64,000 bases of DNA, taken from Puffinus mauretanicus (lineage: Eukaryota > Chordata > Aves > Procellariiformes > Procellariidae). Location of the stretch: positions 124,001 to 188,000 of the forward strand of contig JAJKFH010002209.1 in assembly GCA_023333565.1 (NCBI GenBank), written 5' to 3'. Below the pieces are notes generated by a model. That model did no database searches. It saw only the letters and a list, made by a program, of their open reading frames with translations, and was not told the DNA's origin. Every line of letters starts with the position of its first letter. The first letter of the stretch is position 1. Positions 48,901 through 62,100 of the stretch are shown here, in pieces. Made by a program: the position numbers and the translations under genes.

Positions 48901-51900
48901 ATGAATCTCAGTATCTCCAGAAGCTGGCAGGAGTTTGGGGAGCTGCTCCAGAGCTGCCCAGCACACCAAACAGGAATTGAGAGGAATTAAATGTTCATTA
49001 CTGAATGAAAGTTGCTCGTGTCAGTGTGAAATACCCCCTACACACAAATCCACAGCTTCCAGAAAGGCTCACCATCACTCTTTGGGCCAGCTGTGTTGGG
49101 CTCTGTCTCTGAGAAAAGGCCGCACCAACTGGCAGCACCGTCTCTGGCAGTGCTCACCCTAACACCCTTGCTCAAGCAAAACTTCCCTACATCTGGAGAC
49201 AGCTTCGCCCAAGGTGGCTGGGAGGCTCGGCAGGCAGCTCCTGGCAGCATGCAGATGTAGCATGTGCATTCCCGCAGGAGAAAAAGGACACTGACATACT
49301 TTCCACGTTTCTTTTCCTCTTCCATTTCCTCTGCTCAGTCTATAAATGTGCACTTGGTTGTACTGGGTTAACTGTGTTTTTCTGCCTTTGACTGAGCAGC
49401 GTTAAAAGGCTACCATCTCCAGTCCCGCCCCTAACACTCACGGCTCTATCTTCCTCTTAGAGCACCTATATTGATGACAATCATTTGTCAAAATCAGTTT
49501 GGGAAGCAATTGCACCTACTCTTAGCCATGTAAGGAGTAGTCTCTGGAGAAAGGGCAGTGAATGAGGGGGAAGAAGGAGAAGAGGTGACTTTTTAACCTG
49601 GGTTTCCTGCACCCATGTCAGAGCCCACCTTGGCTTGCACTGATTTAGGTGGCAGGTCTTCAAGTGCTTGGCCATATCCTAGGACAATAACAATTAAGTT
49701 TCCACCAGGAGCTCAGAAAAACTGAAAAAAATAAAGGTGTGTCTTGAAACTAGGTTTGGAAAACAGCTTTTGATATGTAGAGAGAAACTGCTTTAAATGA
49801 AAAACTTGTAGATGGGAGGACTTTATCTGCAGGTGCCTCAGAGTATTCAACCTGTAATATCACAGCAACTCAGACAATGAGAATTTGTCATATTAATTAC
49901 TGAATAGATGGTAACACACTCTTGTGAACAGATATGGATAGCCACCTCCAGGAATTTTACTCAGCTGAATACCATTGTTTTAAAGGGGGTCTTTTTTCTT
50001 TTTCTGATCTGTGAGAGAAATATATTTTGTGTCAGTGTAGTCTGAAACTTGTATATGCTAATGATCAAAAAGACCTGGTACATTACTTCTGGCCCATGCC
50101 CTCAAGGTCCTCTTGGGAGCATTAGTCACAGTCTATATTCCAACATGCTCCCAATCCATTTTTAAGTGATTCATTGATGTTCTTCCCCTACCCTTGAGAT
50201 AATTTTCTACCCCAGCCTAACAGATCTTACTATTAGTAACCTTTTTGTCTTTTAGCAACTCAGGATTCTGTTGTCTTTTCCATCCAATCCCTCTTAGTAA
50301 CTCTATGACCGCAGAAAAAATGGGATCTCAGTTGATGAGCTTAGTTGGAGTCCCAGCACCGAAGCAGGATGAATCATACCTAGACCGACCACAAATAACG
50401 CTTCTTTGATCACCTTTTAAAAATACTCAATGTTGTTTTTTTAAAGGGGTGTAAGGTAGGTGGAAACGCCCCCATCCTGCAGCAGGCTGTGTGGCTGGGT
50501 CACGAACTGGGACGCGAGAGGTCCTGACATCTCCCTTGCTATGGTGCTGGGAATGATTTTGTTCTCAGGGCTGCAGCTTGACAGGAAGAGACAGGGAAAA
50601 TCTGGTGTCCTGACAAAACTTCAGGAAAAAAATAACATCCTTATATTTTGTCAGAGTGCCAAGACGGCCCCTGTGCTCTGGGACTATCAAGGCAAGCTGG
50701 ACATCTGGGATGGAGATTCATCTGACAGAATGGGGGTGACTACATCGGAGTTAGTCACTCCAGGCTTTCTTCAGAGCCCACGGGGAGAAAAGGGTATTTC
50801 CAGGGCATGATTCATCTTACTCTAAAGTAATTGTTTAAAACCAAATTACATTAATTGTGCCCCAAATATGCCCAGGTTTCGCTGAACTAGTTAGCTCATT
50901 CCCATGTTCTACCATCCTGACACCAGAAAAAAATTATAACATCTATTATAAATCTCTACTGTAACAATTCAAATTTACTTCTTGCCTTCCCCCATGGTCA
51001 CAAGAGAACAACAGGTCACCAAACTCTTAACAACAAACCTTTAAGTATCAGACAACTGTTATCATGTCCCTGTGTCTTCCAGATGAAATAAACATTTTTT
51101 TTCCCCTCAACCTTTCCTCACAGGACATGTTTCTTAATTTATTAACACTTCCACTGTTTTCTCCGGACTTTCTCCAGCTTGCATTCAACATTTAATGTAT
51201 TCTATACTGTTTTAATAATTCAGGCTAAATAATATCTCTTATTGGTCACACCTCAGCCTCTACTTCAATTAACTCCCTTTAGTCTCATACTAAACATTAA
51301 GTCTTTATAAATATGGAGTCTCAAAATATGTTTTGAGATATGTAAAGCTCTAGTCTTTCCTCATGAATCTACATTTATACAAGACTTCAAAAATGAAGCC
51401 AAACTGAAAAACTCAATTATTCCTTCCTGTGCTTGGCACTTTTACAGTTGTGGTGCTGACACTGCCAGTCCAGCAAAGAGGAGGCAAAATAATAAGATTA
51501 ACAGCAGTGGCTTTGACTCCAAATGCCTTCTAGGATATTGGCTGCACTTAGGTTTGAATTTACATCTCAGCAGGAGGCAGATTTACATTTCAACCATTAG
51601 ATCCCTGTGAGAAACTTCTCTCCTACTCCCTGTGCATCTGTGATTTTTCTAGCTCGTTGTTAATGAATACACATAGGTTTAGTACTAGTGGTAACAAATG
51701 AAGACACAGGGAGCTGTAGGATAATGAGAAGCAGGAAGCAGTTCCACAAAATTTCTGTGACTGAAAATGTATGTGGGTGTTCATATTTCTCAGTTGGAGC
51801 AGAAAACCATGGAGCTCAGTAAAAATAAATGTTGCTGGATTATCCCTTCTAAAAACCTTCTTCTGAGAACAGACACTAGCCAGAAAAGCCCTCCAGAAAA

Positions 51901-52812
51901 TCCAGGCATGGGTCAAGGTTACTTTGCTCTTCTGTTCTGCATAGCCATGGCATTGATTTCAATGGCATCAAGGCTCTGAAAGAGCTTTAGAGATAGGGAC
52001 GGAGGGGTGACTCATGCTGGGCATTACTTGCTCACCTTACTTACCTCTTGTGTGGGACTGCAAAGGGGAGAAAAGCATTTACCAATTTCCGTAAAACTAT
52101 CCTGAATCACAAGTAGTTCTTTGCTTTATTTTAAATTGAGGCCGTATTTCTTTGAAGTGAGCATGGGTGGTTTTTTGTGGTTTGATTTTAGTGTTTTCTC
52201 ATAGGTGCTGTTCACCAGTCCAAAAACAAGCTTGGTTTTACCTGCCACTGCCCTGAATAAGCTCACCCTGGGCACCAATGTAGCATACGGCACCAAAATG
52301 CAGTGCGAAAAAGAAAAGTGAGCTGCTTTTAATTTTTGTGTCTGTGGCCCATACCACATCACATGCGATATGAGAAACATTAACCAGCAAGAACTTGTGC
52401 AGGCAAGGCTGAAACATCAAAACAGGCTGTCGGATGGTGCCCAGACCTCCCCGGGCTTGTCTCAGCTCCCGCTATTCAATGCAAATGAGGTCATTACCTG
52501 TATGGAGATAGTGGTGTGATCCTACCTCACATCTTAGTCTTCCTTCATGGAGTCAAAACCAGCCAAATATTTTGAGGGACGTGGTACCCCGAAGGCAACC
52601 ACTAACTATCTTGGTACAGCACTTTCAGGATAGTCACTCACATGTGCAGGCCTGTGGGCTAAATCATCTTTTCTGTTTTAGTAAGGAACACAGCACAGCC
52701 AGCAAAAGTGAATAAGGAGACGTTTGATCCCTGAGAAACAAGCACTCTGCTGCTGACCAGGGAAAAGAGAAAGGGCAGCTAGAAAACAAGAGTGCAGAAA
52801 AGAACTCAAGCT

Positions 52813-52828
52813 AAAAAAAAAAAAAAAA
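52813..52828. repeat. A16 homopolymer
   Basis: Uninterrupted run of 16 A in a purine-rich context. Confidence 0.9.
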
Positions 52829-54048
52829 GGAAAATCAAACCAAATCGAACAGAAATACAGCAACAAAACCCTGTTCCCTTCTCCCCTTTCCAGCAACAGC
52901 AGCAAAGAAACAAAATGGGATGGAAGCAGAGGCAAACAGAAAAGATGCTTTGCCCCAAATTTCTCCTTGCTAGAAATGTGGTGCTGCAGAGGGCAGTGCC
53001 TGGTCTTTAAACTTCTGTTCTCACCATCTTTTGTTATGGCTCTTTCCCTGCTCAACCTATTTCTTGTTTATCCTTCTCAAGGCCCAAGCCACATCTTTTC
53101 TTCTCAAGCCCTTGATTCCTATTCTTTTTTCCTTCATAATTCCTTGCCTTACTTCTTCCCAGTGTTGACAACTTGTACTGTGCTCTGTTCACACGGTTGA
53201 CCTGGGAGGCAGGTTTCCCTATGATGGCCAAGCAGACATTTTCAGGATGTCAGGTGGAACCAAAATAGTTAAATGTTAACAGAAAAGTTTGAGGATTATT
53301 TATGTTTTTACTTCCTTTAGTCATGTCTCCATATGTTTCAACATCTGTTGTTTAGTAGACATTACATGCTGCTTGGGCAGTGAGATAAGTTCATCGGTTA
53401 TATTTGTACTTTAACCAAAGGGCCATGTGTTTTTATATGCATCTTAGAATTCATAGATGCACTTAGTCAATAAGAAATCATGTTGGGCCATCTGCCATTT
53501 AAAACCTCTGAAACTTCTTATGGTGAGGTTTTTATCAGATTTATCACATTCTTTGGAAAAAAACAAATTTCATCTGCCTAGAGAGACAGCTTCTTCAATA
53601 AAGATTCCTGAAGATTTCCTTAAATGCTGGTTTAAAGCCAAGGGACATATGTTTACTATCATAATGGCTATCAATGAATGCTGAGTGACAGGGCAATGGT
53701 GAGATGAGCTACTAAAATGTACACAAAAGAGCCCAACTTCCCAGGGCTTTTTTCCACCTTGTAGAGGTTCACTATTGAATTTGTGTCTGTAACATTCCTA
53801 AATGAATCAGAAGATCTTAGGTCTAGGCATCAATGGTGAAGTGCACTATGTAAGCATGATTTCTGGGCAAAAATTTATATTATTTTGTCCCTATAAATTG
53901 AGACATGCCCAGATGAGCACAGAATTTAACTGGTCTTTCTAACAGTGGCTGTTGATAGTGCTCAGTCTAATTATCTGCTGCAACGATTTGAACTTTAAAA
54001 ATATAACTTGCCAATGGCTGTCATGAAGTCTTCAGAAAAACACTGATT

Positions 54049-54147
54049 TCATAGAATCATAGAATCATTAAGGTTGGAAAAGACCTCTAAGATCATCGGG
54101 TCCAACTGTCAGCCCAACACTACCATGCCCACTAAACCATGTCCCTA
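54049..54147 (-). mobile_element. CR1 LINE 3' terminus (about 100 bp)
   Basis: Begins on plus with ATAGAATCAT octamers, the reverse complement of the CR1 tail, followed by AAGGTTGGAAAAGACCTCTAAGATC and GGTCCAACTGTCAGCCC. On the minus strand this is the same 3' UTR variant as the copy ending at 39190. Only the extreme 3' end was inserted or survives. Confidence 0.92.
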
Positions 54148-57100
54148 AAACCATTTCCATGAGTTTTGTAAGAATTAAGCACCAGAATTGATTCTGACAC
54201 AACTTTAACCCCAACAGCCCTTTTAAAAAGTCTATCCCTGCAACCTTTAAACTGTCCATGCTTCTATCTGTATCTTCTCTCTGATTTCTCTTAAGGACAG
54301 GAAACATGCCTTCTGTAAAAGAGGTGACATAAGCCCCTTTTTCACCATCTTCCTAAAGAAATATGATTGTTTGAAGAGATGCTACAGAAAATGTAGGTAA
54401 GGGAAGGGAATCTCCCAGTTCTCTCTGTATTTTGATATCCTTTTGTCAGAGCATCATATTCTATGTTGTGTGCTTGCTGTTGCCTCTTTCTAAATGCATT
54501 GAAGGTATGCTTCGTTTGCAGGAATAGTGTCTGAAAAGAACATTTTACAGCTCTTTCTGACTGTAGTTCTTACGCCCTTTTCAACTTTAAACCTTTAGAA
54601 AAGGGCACCTCTTGTTCCCTGTTTGTTCTCTATGTGCCTATGCAAGAAGAAGCCAATGATTAGACCCGGTTACTTACATGCACATAGATCCAAAATCTGA
54701 GTAGCCCATGCTGCTCTGGGCAGCCCAGGATCCTTACTCTACTTGTCCATGCATAACTTCTAATCACAGCCTGACTTTAAAAGAAGACATCCAATTGCAT
54801 TAACCAAAATGAAATGTTGTTTTGAGGAGCCTAGTTGGCTGCCTTTTTTTTTCATTTATTTTTTATACAAAAGATGTAATTGAAATTCAGACATGGTGTT
54901 TAATCTGACTTTGGAAAAGTGACAGCTTTTGTTTGCAGCAAGTATCACCCTATATTTTTTCCTGAGAAAGCAGAGATTTACAAATTTCAAAAACAAGACA
55001 GAAGCTCGGGTGCCTGGAGACTGTCTGTGGGGTATTTGGTAGATGTAAAAATAGTTCCTGTAGTTTCCCAGGATTTTGGAGAGAAAACTCCAGCAAGTCA
55101 AAGAGCCAAACACAAGCAGAGAAACAGCACAGCCCACAAAGAGAGGGATCCTGGGCTGAAGAACTGGCACAACGAAATCTGAAGCACTGAGAACTGGTTG
55201 GTACAATTGCTGTAGGCTTATGAGAAAAACACCTGGGGTGTGTGTGTGAGAAGAACTGCAAGACCACGGCTGCTAAGTCCCCTGGGGGAGGAGAGGCACA
55301 ATTCAGAGCACTTGAGCAACTGAGTCTGATTTTCCCTACAGTAGAGCTTATCTTTCTCTGTTGACTAGAAGGAGTCAGTAGGGGCTTCTGAACCTCACTG
55401 ATTTCAAAGATGTACAATGCAACATCTCCCTATCTAGTGATGTTAGCAGCTTTACAAGGGCGACTGTATTAACTAAGACGGATTGCACTGAAGGATGGAT
55501 ACAGTAGAAGAGCAGCCTCAGCACCAGCAAAGCTGCTGTTCACCAAACCCCCTTCAGAGAGCCAAGGGGACAGAGAGATGGCCAAGGCAGCCAAGATGTC
55601 TCCGTGTTGCAAGCCACCATCAACAGATATTGAGGTGCAGTGTCAGAGGAGTTTTCCCCATAGCTCATCAACCAGGGAAGTGACTCCACAGTCTTTTAGC
55701 ATATTTTTTTCATGTAGGGAGGATTTTTATCCTTCTAACTAGCTGCTTCTGCCTCATTTCACAGCATACCTTGGGTGTTCGCAGAAAAGCGCACTTACTT
55801 CACAAGTCCTGCATATCACCTGCTGATAAGAGTGGCTAGGTGGACTTTCACATTTTCCTGAAGTCTAAGGAAAAGCAATAATTTGCAGATATAACTTCCG
55901 CGTTTTCAAAAACAGTTGAGGCAGCCAAATGGGGAACTACTGAATGGTTTTGGAACTCAACAATAAAGGACATGGACACGGCAATCTGCAATCTGCCATG
56001 TCGTGGACTGACCTGCCTATTTTTTTCCAATTCAGGTTTTTTCTAAATGAGTGATATTGCTGTGCCTCAAAGACTTAGATGCAAGATGGCATCCCTTCTA
56101 GTTAAAGAGCCTTTTACCCTTAAACCCAAGATCAAGCTGTTGCTTCTGCTGCTTCTGGGGTGTTTGCCACTTTCATTGAGAACTGAATCAGAAGCTTTTG
56201 TAGATTTTTGCAGGATTTACAGCTGAAGCTAATGAGTATGTCTCTGGTATTAAGCAGAATCTAAAAGACATTGTAACTTGGGAGGAGGAATGCTTAACAT
56301 CCACTGACTAATAGGTTGTGTTTTCAACAGTAATTAAGAACGTAGATTCTGTAATGCTGGCTATCACTAAAATATGTTAGATTCAAACATACGAATATAA
56401 TATGAAATTAAAGAACTGCTCCTAATTATGTATCAGAATCCCTGCATTAATATACATTTATGCTACATAACATAAATTTGAGCATAAATATATATACTTC
56501 ATAAATCCTAGAAGACCAAGAAATGACCTTATTCTTGGAAGATTTGTGCAATCATTGGAAACAAATTTTTAAATGTTTAAAACAGTGCCAACTGACTTAT
56601 TCATTGGGAATACTGTATATCCTTCTTGAAATCTGACAGCTGGACTAGATTTTCTGTAATGTTATGTATTGTTTATGCATCTTCTCCAAAACTTTTGACT
56701 TCCAGGTGCTACATTATCAGCACAAATGCAAGAGTCTGCAAGTCACAGAACAGCCATGGGCCTGAGTTTCAGTCTTCTGTTTCATGAACGGGTGATTATT
56801 TAATTTAAGCAGGCTTGTTATAAGATATAGTTTTATTTCAGGTGAAATATAATTATTTTACATTTGGAGAAAAGAGACTGAGTGTCCTATTTTCTAATAA
56901 AAATCTACTTTTTTTCAGTCATCAGTTGTCAGTTCTCAAATGGACTGGAAGCATCTTGCCTAAATATTTTGGAAATGTTTAATATCCTGCAATTTAAGAT
57001 CCAATTTTACTTTTACAGTGCTGTGCATTCAGTATCTCACCATTGTGACTATTAACCAAAAATCAACATTTAATCTGTACTTCATTTTGCTTCCTTATTA

Positions 57101-59113
57101 AGCCTTCTGGAGGAATGAGTTTGAAGTGAAATAATGATTCGGTTTTCTGCAAAATTATCCTTACAGAGCCGGAGTCTGAAGGCATTCTGAAGTGCTTTGG
57201 ATAATGAAAGGAAGGAAAGGGCTTGGCAGAGAAGGGCTACGTGGAAAGGTTTGCAGTATAAATGTTCAGGAAAAGGAACGAGCACTAAGAATGGGTGATG
57301 GAGCTGATATGGTTGCTTAAGGCAGAGTTAGAGAAAGCACCTGGGAGTTTGGAGAATATCAGAGAAGGCCAGTGCAGGAAGAGTTGGGATAAGTTCACGG
57401 AAGTTTCAGACAAATTTCAGTCGAGCTCAAGAAAGACTCCATACTTTAACGTCAGTCTCTTACAGTGACTCTGCCTGGTGAGAGCTTCTCAAGACAGTAA
57501 GATCTTGCAAGTATTCCAGGGACATTTCAGCACAAAAATACACTTACAGTCTAAATGACTCCAGTCTACCTATTGCTGGTTGGTATTGTGCATGGAGGTC
57601 CTGAAAGCTGTCTACTTCTCATCACCCTGTATTTCCAGAATCTGTCTGTATCAAAGGCCATTAAGACCAATTAAAGGCCAATACTGAAACTTCCTATGGA
57701 AAATGTATCACCACGCTGAAACAGAGATCAACATAAGAAAGGTACAATGTTTAAGCTCCTATAGATTCAATGAGACAGTATTTCACTTTATAGTCAAGGT
57801 GGACCTGTAAGCACTGCACGATATATACTGTGTGAGGAATACCAATTTTCCCAGCAGGCAACAGATCTGTGTGCTCATCATTACGATGAAGAGAAGAATC
57901 TCCTAAGAGGCAGAGGGTTTTTTGTCCTTTAATAACCACACAGCTCATTTCTAATTGGTGGGAACTGGAACATACAGTTTCTTGTATGGTATGAGCTGGA
58001 AGATGATTTGTAAACCCTGAAGTCCCAGCTGATATGCATGATTTGTGACTTCGGAAAGAATGTTTTACTCACACCTTAGGAAAGACTGCAAGAAGTGGCA
58101 ATATTTAGAACATTAATATTAGAGCTTTCAGAAGCAAACAAAACTAAACAAATGTACTTCACTGTCACCATAATTATGTGAGAAAGAATACTTTCCTGTT
58201 TAGAATAATTTCTTCCCATAAAGGCAGGACATGCTGAAAAATGAAAACATGAACTCTTTGGTAACAGAGTTCAGCAAATGCTGCAGCTGATTTTTAACTA
58301 TTTTCCTGGTAGGCAATGACACACACGCAGCCTTGACTGTTTAATACTTACAAATCAGCACAGAGTATTTCAGTGTACAATATAAATCACCTGGCTTTCT
58401 TGTGAGCTAGCTTGCAAATCTTGAAAATTTACAGGAGTTTCCATGTGCTTTCCACCCACTGCTGTGAAACCAAGGCCTGAGTTGAAGCCAGCAGAAAGAC
58501 TCATATTGATTTCCACAGGCTTTGAGTTGTTCTCTTAGAGACTATGGGTCTATATTAGAAGGAGACAGGGACCCGCTAGCCACATAAATTTATCATCTAT
58601 CCCTGAAAAGCTCACGTCAAGGTCTTTATGGTTCTGTTAGCCTAACTAGGACAGAAGGGTTTTATTTCTTTATTCTTCATGCCAGATCGATTTGAAAAAT
58701 CCAGTAATATAAATTAGTTCAGTGTTTCAGTGATAACGAGATAGACATGTATGAGCTGGGACTTGTAACATTCCTCCATGTTGACAGAACTATTCCCACT
58801 CCATTGATAAGTGTTTTGCCATTGATACCAACAAACATCAAGCATTTTCAGCCACCAGCAAGTATGTTGAAAAAAATCCACTTCTACCAAACACCATAGG
58901 GCTGCCAGCAAACAAAACTTGCAGTATTTTTGGGAAATGAGAAATGAGGCAGGACATGTGGGTTTTTTGTTGACTTTATAATATGATCTGCCCAAGTGGA
59001 TGTGATGGGGAGTGCTGGGAACTTCCAACACAGTTTTCACTTGAAGCACACGTCTTCTCTTGACTCTTCTTAATTCTGCTGTAAACTAACTATAAAGTAT
59101 CCCCACTTCTATG
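54148..59113. other. Intergenic DNA, no gene recognised
   Basis: AT-rich with only short frames. The longest (minus 54950-55417 and 54856-55206) overlap each other and a plus frame, so they are not persuasive. Confidence 0.45.
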
Positions 59114-59193
59114 TTCATAGAATCATAGAATGGTTTGGGTTGGAAGGGACCTTAAGGATCATTTAGTTCCAACCCCACAGTGTTCTGGACCAT
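59114..59193 (-). mobile_element. CR1 LINE 3' terminus (about 80 bp)
   Basis: Plus-strand TCATAGAATCATAGAATGG followed by TTTGGGTTGGAAGGGACCTTAAGG and TTAGTTCCAACCCC, the reverse complement of a CR1 3' end. The AAGGTCCCTTCCAACCC block matches the variant seen near 5.6 kb. Very short, so no coding remains. Confidence 0.9.
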
Positions 59194-62100
59194 CCTTTAA
59201 TATTTTTTCCTGTTAACATCCATGTCTTTCCCCTTCCTTTGTTCTTTTAATTTATTAGTCTGCTTATATGATTAACTAGTGAGTGTCTATCAGTGACTCA
59301 CAAGTCTTCCCTTTTCCCTTCATTCATAGCCTTTGGCATCATCCCTCCATTTTGGTATCTCTATCTGACACGTCTTCGTCAATACCCAGCTATCAGATTG
59401 CATTTAGCATAAATTGCATGAAACTCCTAATTTTTCTGAGGCCTTGCTTCCTCTCACTCATTCTGGTCATTGATGTTAACATAATATTCATATTGCTGGA
59501 CCTGTAGTCCATTTTGTCTCCCTGATCACTCATGTCTAAACTGTTATTGTCCATATTTTTTAAAGATCTGATCTTGCCTATTAGACAGCACACCTGGAAG
59601 TCCCAACCAGAGCCCTGTCATACCATGTTTTGTCATCTCTTCCTTCTAATTTGCTTCCTCCATGTGTGTAACAACGTGATGTAAACATTGTCTTTTTTTA
59701 CCCACACCTCCATTTAATTCAGAGCCTCGTACATGGAAAGAGGTTGTCCCAGACGGCAAGGAGGACTTAGGCGCTGAAGTTCAGTGCTCTGCCTTTCTCT
59801 CCAGTGGCTGTGCAGAAAGGGCAGGGAAAGCACCAGTGTGACCAGTTTCCAAAATCTCCCTTGGACCTCATCAGTGATGGCTCATGGGGCAAATTACTGC
59901 TTTTGGTTGTATTCTTGGGGGTAACTGAGCCACAGCTTCACCTTCTACCTTTTTCTTTCTTGGCAAGTTGCCCTTATACTCAAGTGGTCTTGTGTCCACT
60001 TGTGTCCACTGGTCTCGTGTCCACTCGTGCCTGTTGCAGCACCAACTGAGCTAGTTCATAGAAGTTTAGAAGAGCAAAAAACCAAGACCACCTATGAGAG
60101 AAACAGTTCAGAGTGGAGACAGAAGGGTTTAATTAAAACTATGACTGACTAATCAGGCTATATTTGAACAGACCCCAATTTTTGACACAGACTGGCAGTT
60201 TTCTGGAATTACAGCCTTTCAGGGGAACGCTCCATGAAATAGTCCTGGAAGATTTCGTGGTTTGCTGCTTGCACCTCCCTTTCCCAAGACAGTAGAAGAG
60301 ATTTCACAAGTGTAAACTCCATGGCAATGTAGGGGGGCATGTGTTATACACTGTCAGCAGACCTGGCCAGAAATTAACCAGTGATGGGCAATAGAAAGAA
60401 GCAGGGCTGTGTGAAATGAGTACGGTGCTAATCACATATTACATTACTCTGAAACTGAGAAATTACTGCTCTTGAAAGTATAACTTGCGGAAGGCTTAAT
60501 CACCACATATAATTCCTTTACAGAAATGCAATCTGTTTGCAGACTGCTGGAGAATACAGAATATCCAGTTCATTGTTTCATAGATTTCAACACACTGATG
60601 TTAATGAGCTAAATTAATTTCTCCAAGAGCCAAATGTGGCCTTTAAGAGCACCTCCAGACATTATCCTAATTGCTCATGCAAAGCAAACACTTACTGATA
60701 ACGTGCATGCTGCTTTGTACATAAAGGAAACAGTTCAACTCTGAAGCATAACTGATGAAAAAACAATAAAATTCTGGTATTTTCACTTTAATAAAACTTC
60801 TCTGGATTCACACATGTGAAACCCAGACTGAATCAGATCTTAGTGTTAATAAACAAGCAAAATTAATACAATTTATGCCATTATTTTTTATATTTTTATT
60901 TTCTGTTGCTGTTAAGTCTGGCCTGGAAACCTCTTTGAAAGCTGTATCTGATCTGAATTTGTCTCTTTCTTATTAGCATGTTTAGAATAGAAAAGCAAGC
61001 AAGCTAGTAGACAACAGTTTAATTTCTTTTTAATGAGTTTCATCAAACTAATTGGTTTAAGTAAAACATACATGATTATAAGTACATACAAGAGGAATAG
61101 ATGAAGTTACATAGACAGGCTGTGTCTATCTCACAGCACATTTAGCACCAGTGTGCAGAGCTTAAGAACAAACATGAGAACACTGTTCAGAGCACCAAAA
61201 ATTAATTTTGAGATACCATATCTCCATGTATAGAGAGCAGAAAAATTCCATCATCTGGAAACTGAAGGGCATGCTGCCTCTCTATAATACATTCAATACC
61301 CAAGATATTATGAAAGATATAATGAGCAGATTCTAGTGGGGTCAACTAAGTAATGCCTTTTTGTCAACTGCTGCGATTAAACTGTGTGTTGCAGTGTTAG
61401 GTTCACTGCAGTCATGGTAATCACAGGTGAGGGACACTGCTGTGAAGGAGCTCCAGATCAAAGCTCTTTGTCATAACCCTTAGTAAGTTCATATCAGGCT
61501 TACTTCTTGTGGAGACTCTTGGGAATCCAATAAATCTGTACTGAATTTCAGAAACAACTGGTGTATCTGAGGTAACACAAAATATTTTCAAAGGCAATGA
61601 TTTGTTGTTGTACGGGAAAGTTCTTAACAATTGCAGCATTCATAGTATGCCTATAAATAGAAACATGTATATTTTTGTTCACTTCCCTCTGACAGGGCCC
61701 ATCGAGAATAGCAGTTGCTCACATGGTCCCAGAGCTCCCTTGTGTGTTATTCAACTGCCTTTCCTGTCTTGCTAATACGTGAGGGTGTGGAGGTGCTCAG
61801 AGAGTCCCCATCATCCCTTTCCCTTTTTCACTTCTGATACATTCAAGTTATATGGAGCCAATTAGATACTCTGCATGGCAAATGTTGTATTCTAGCCAAT
61901 AGAGCTGTGTTGCTCAAAGAAGTCTGTGTTAATGGCTTTTGCAGAAGTTGGAACACACTATGGGAATGTTATCCTAGTCAATGAGGGATTCAAGCCGTCC
62001 TCAAAAAATATTAATGGAAATAGTTGTCCGGAGATTTCCCAAAAGATTTGAAGACTTTTCCCCTCCTCTAATAAAACAGTTGTTGAAAAACTGCAGACCT

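Larger units (their letters stand above)
39193..54048. other. Intergenic DNA, no gene recognised
   Basis: AT-rich gene-poor DNA with a T15 run at 39924-39938 and an A16 run at 52813-52828. The longest open frame is minus 45463-45882 (139 codons), unrecognised and partly overlapped by a plus frame. A 69-codon minus frame at 46456-46665 also lacks a match. No tRNA, CR1 tail or exon series was found. Confidence 0.45.
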
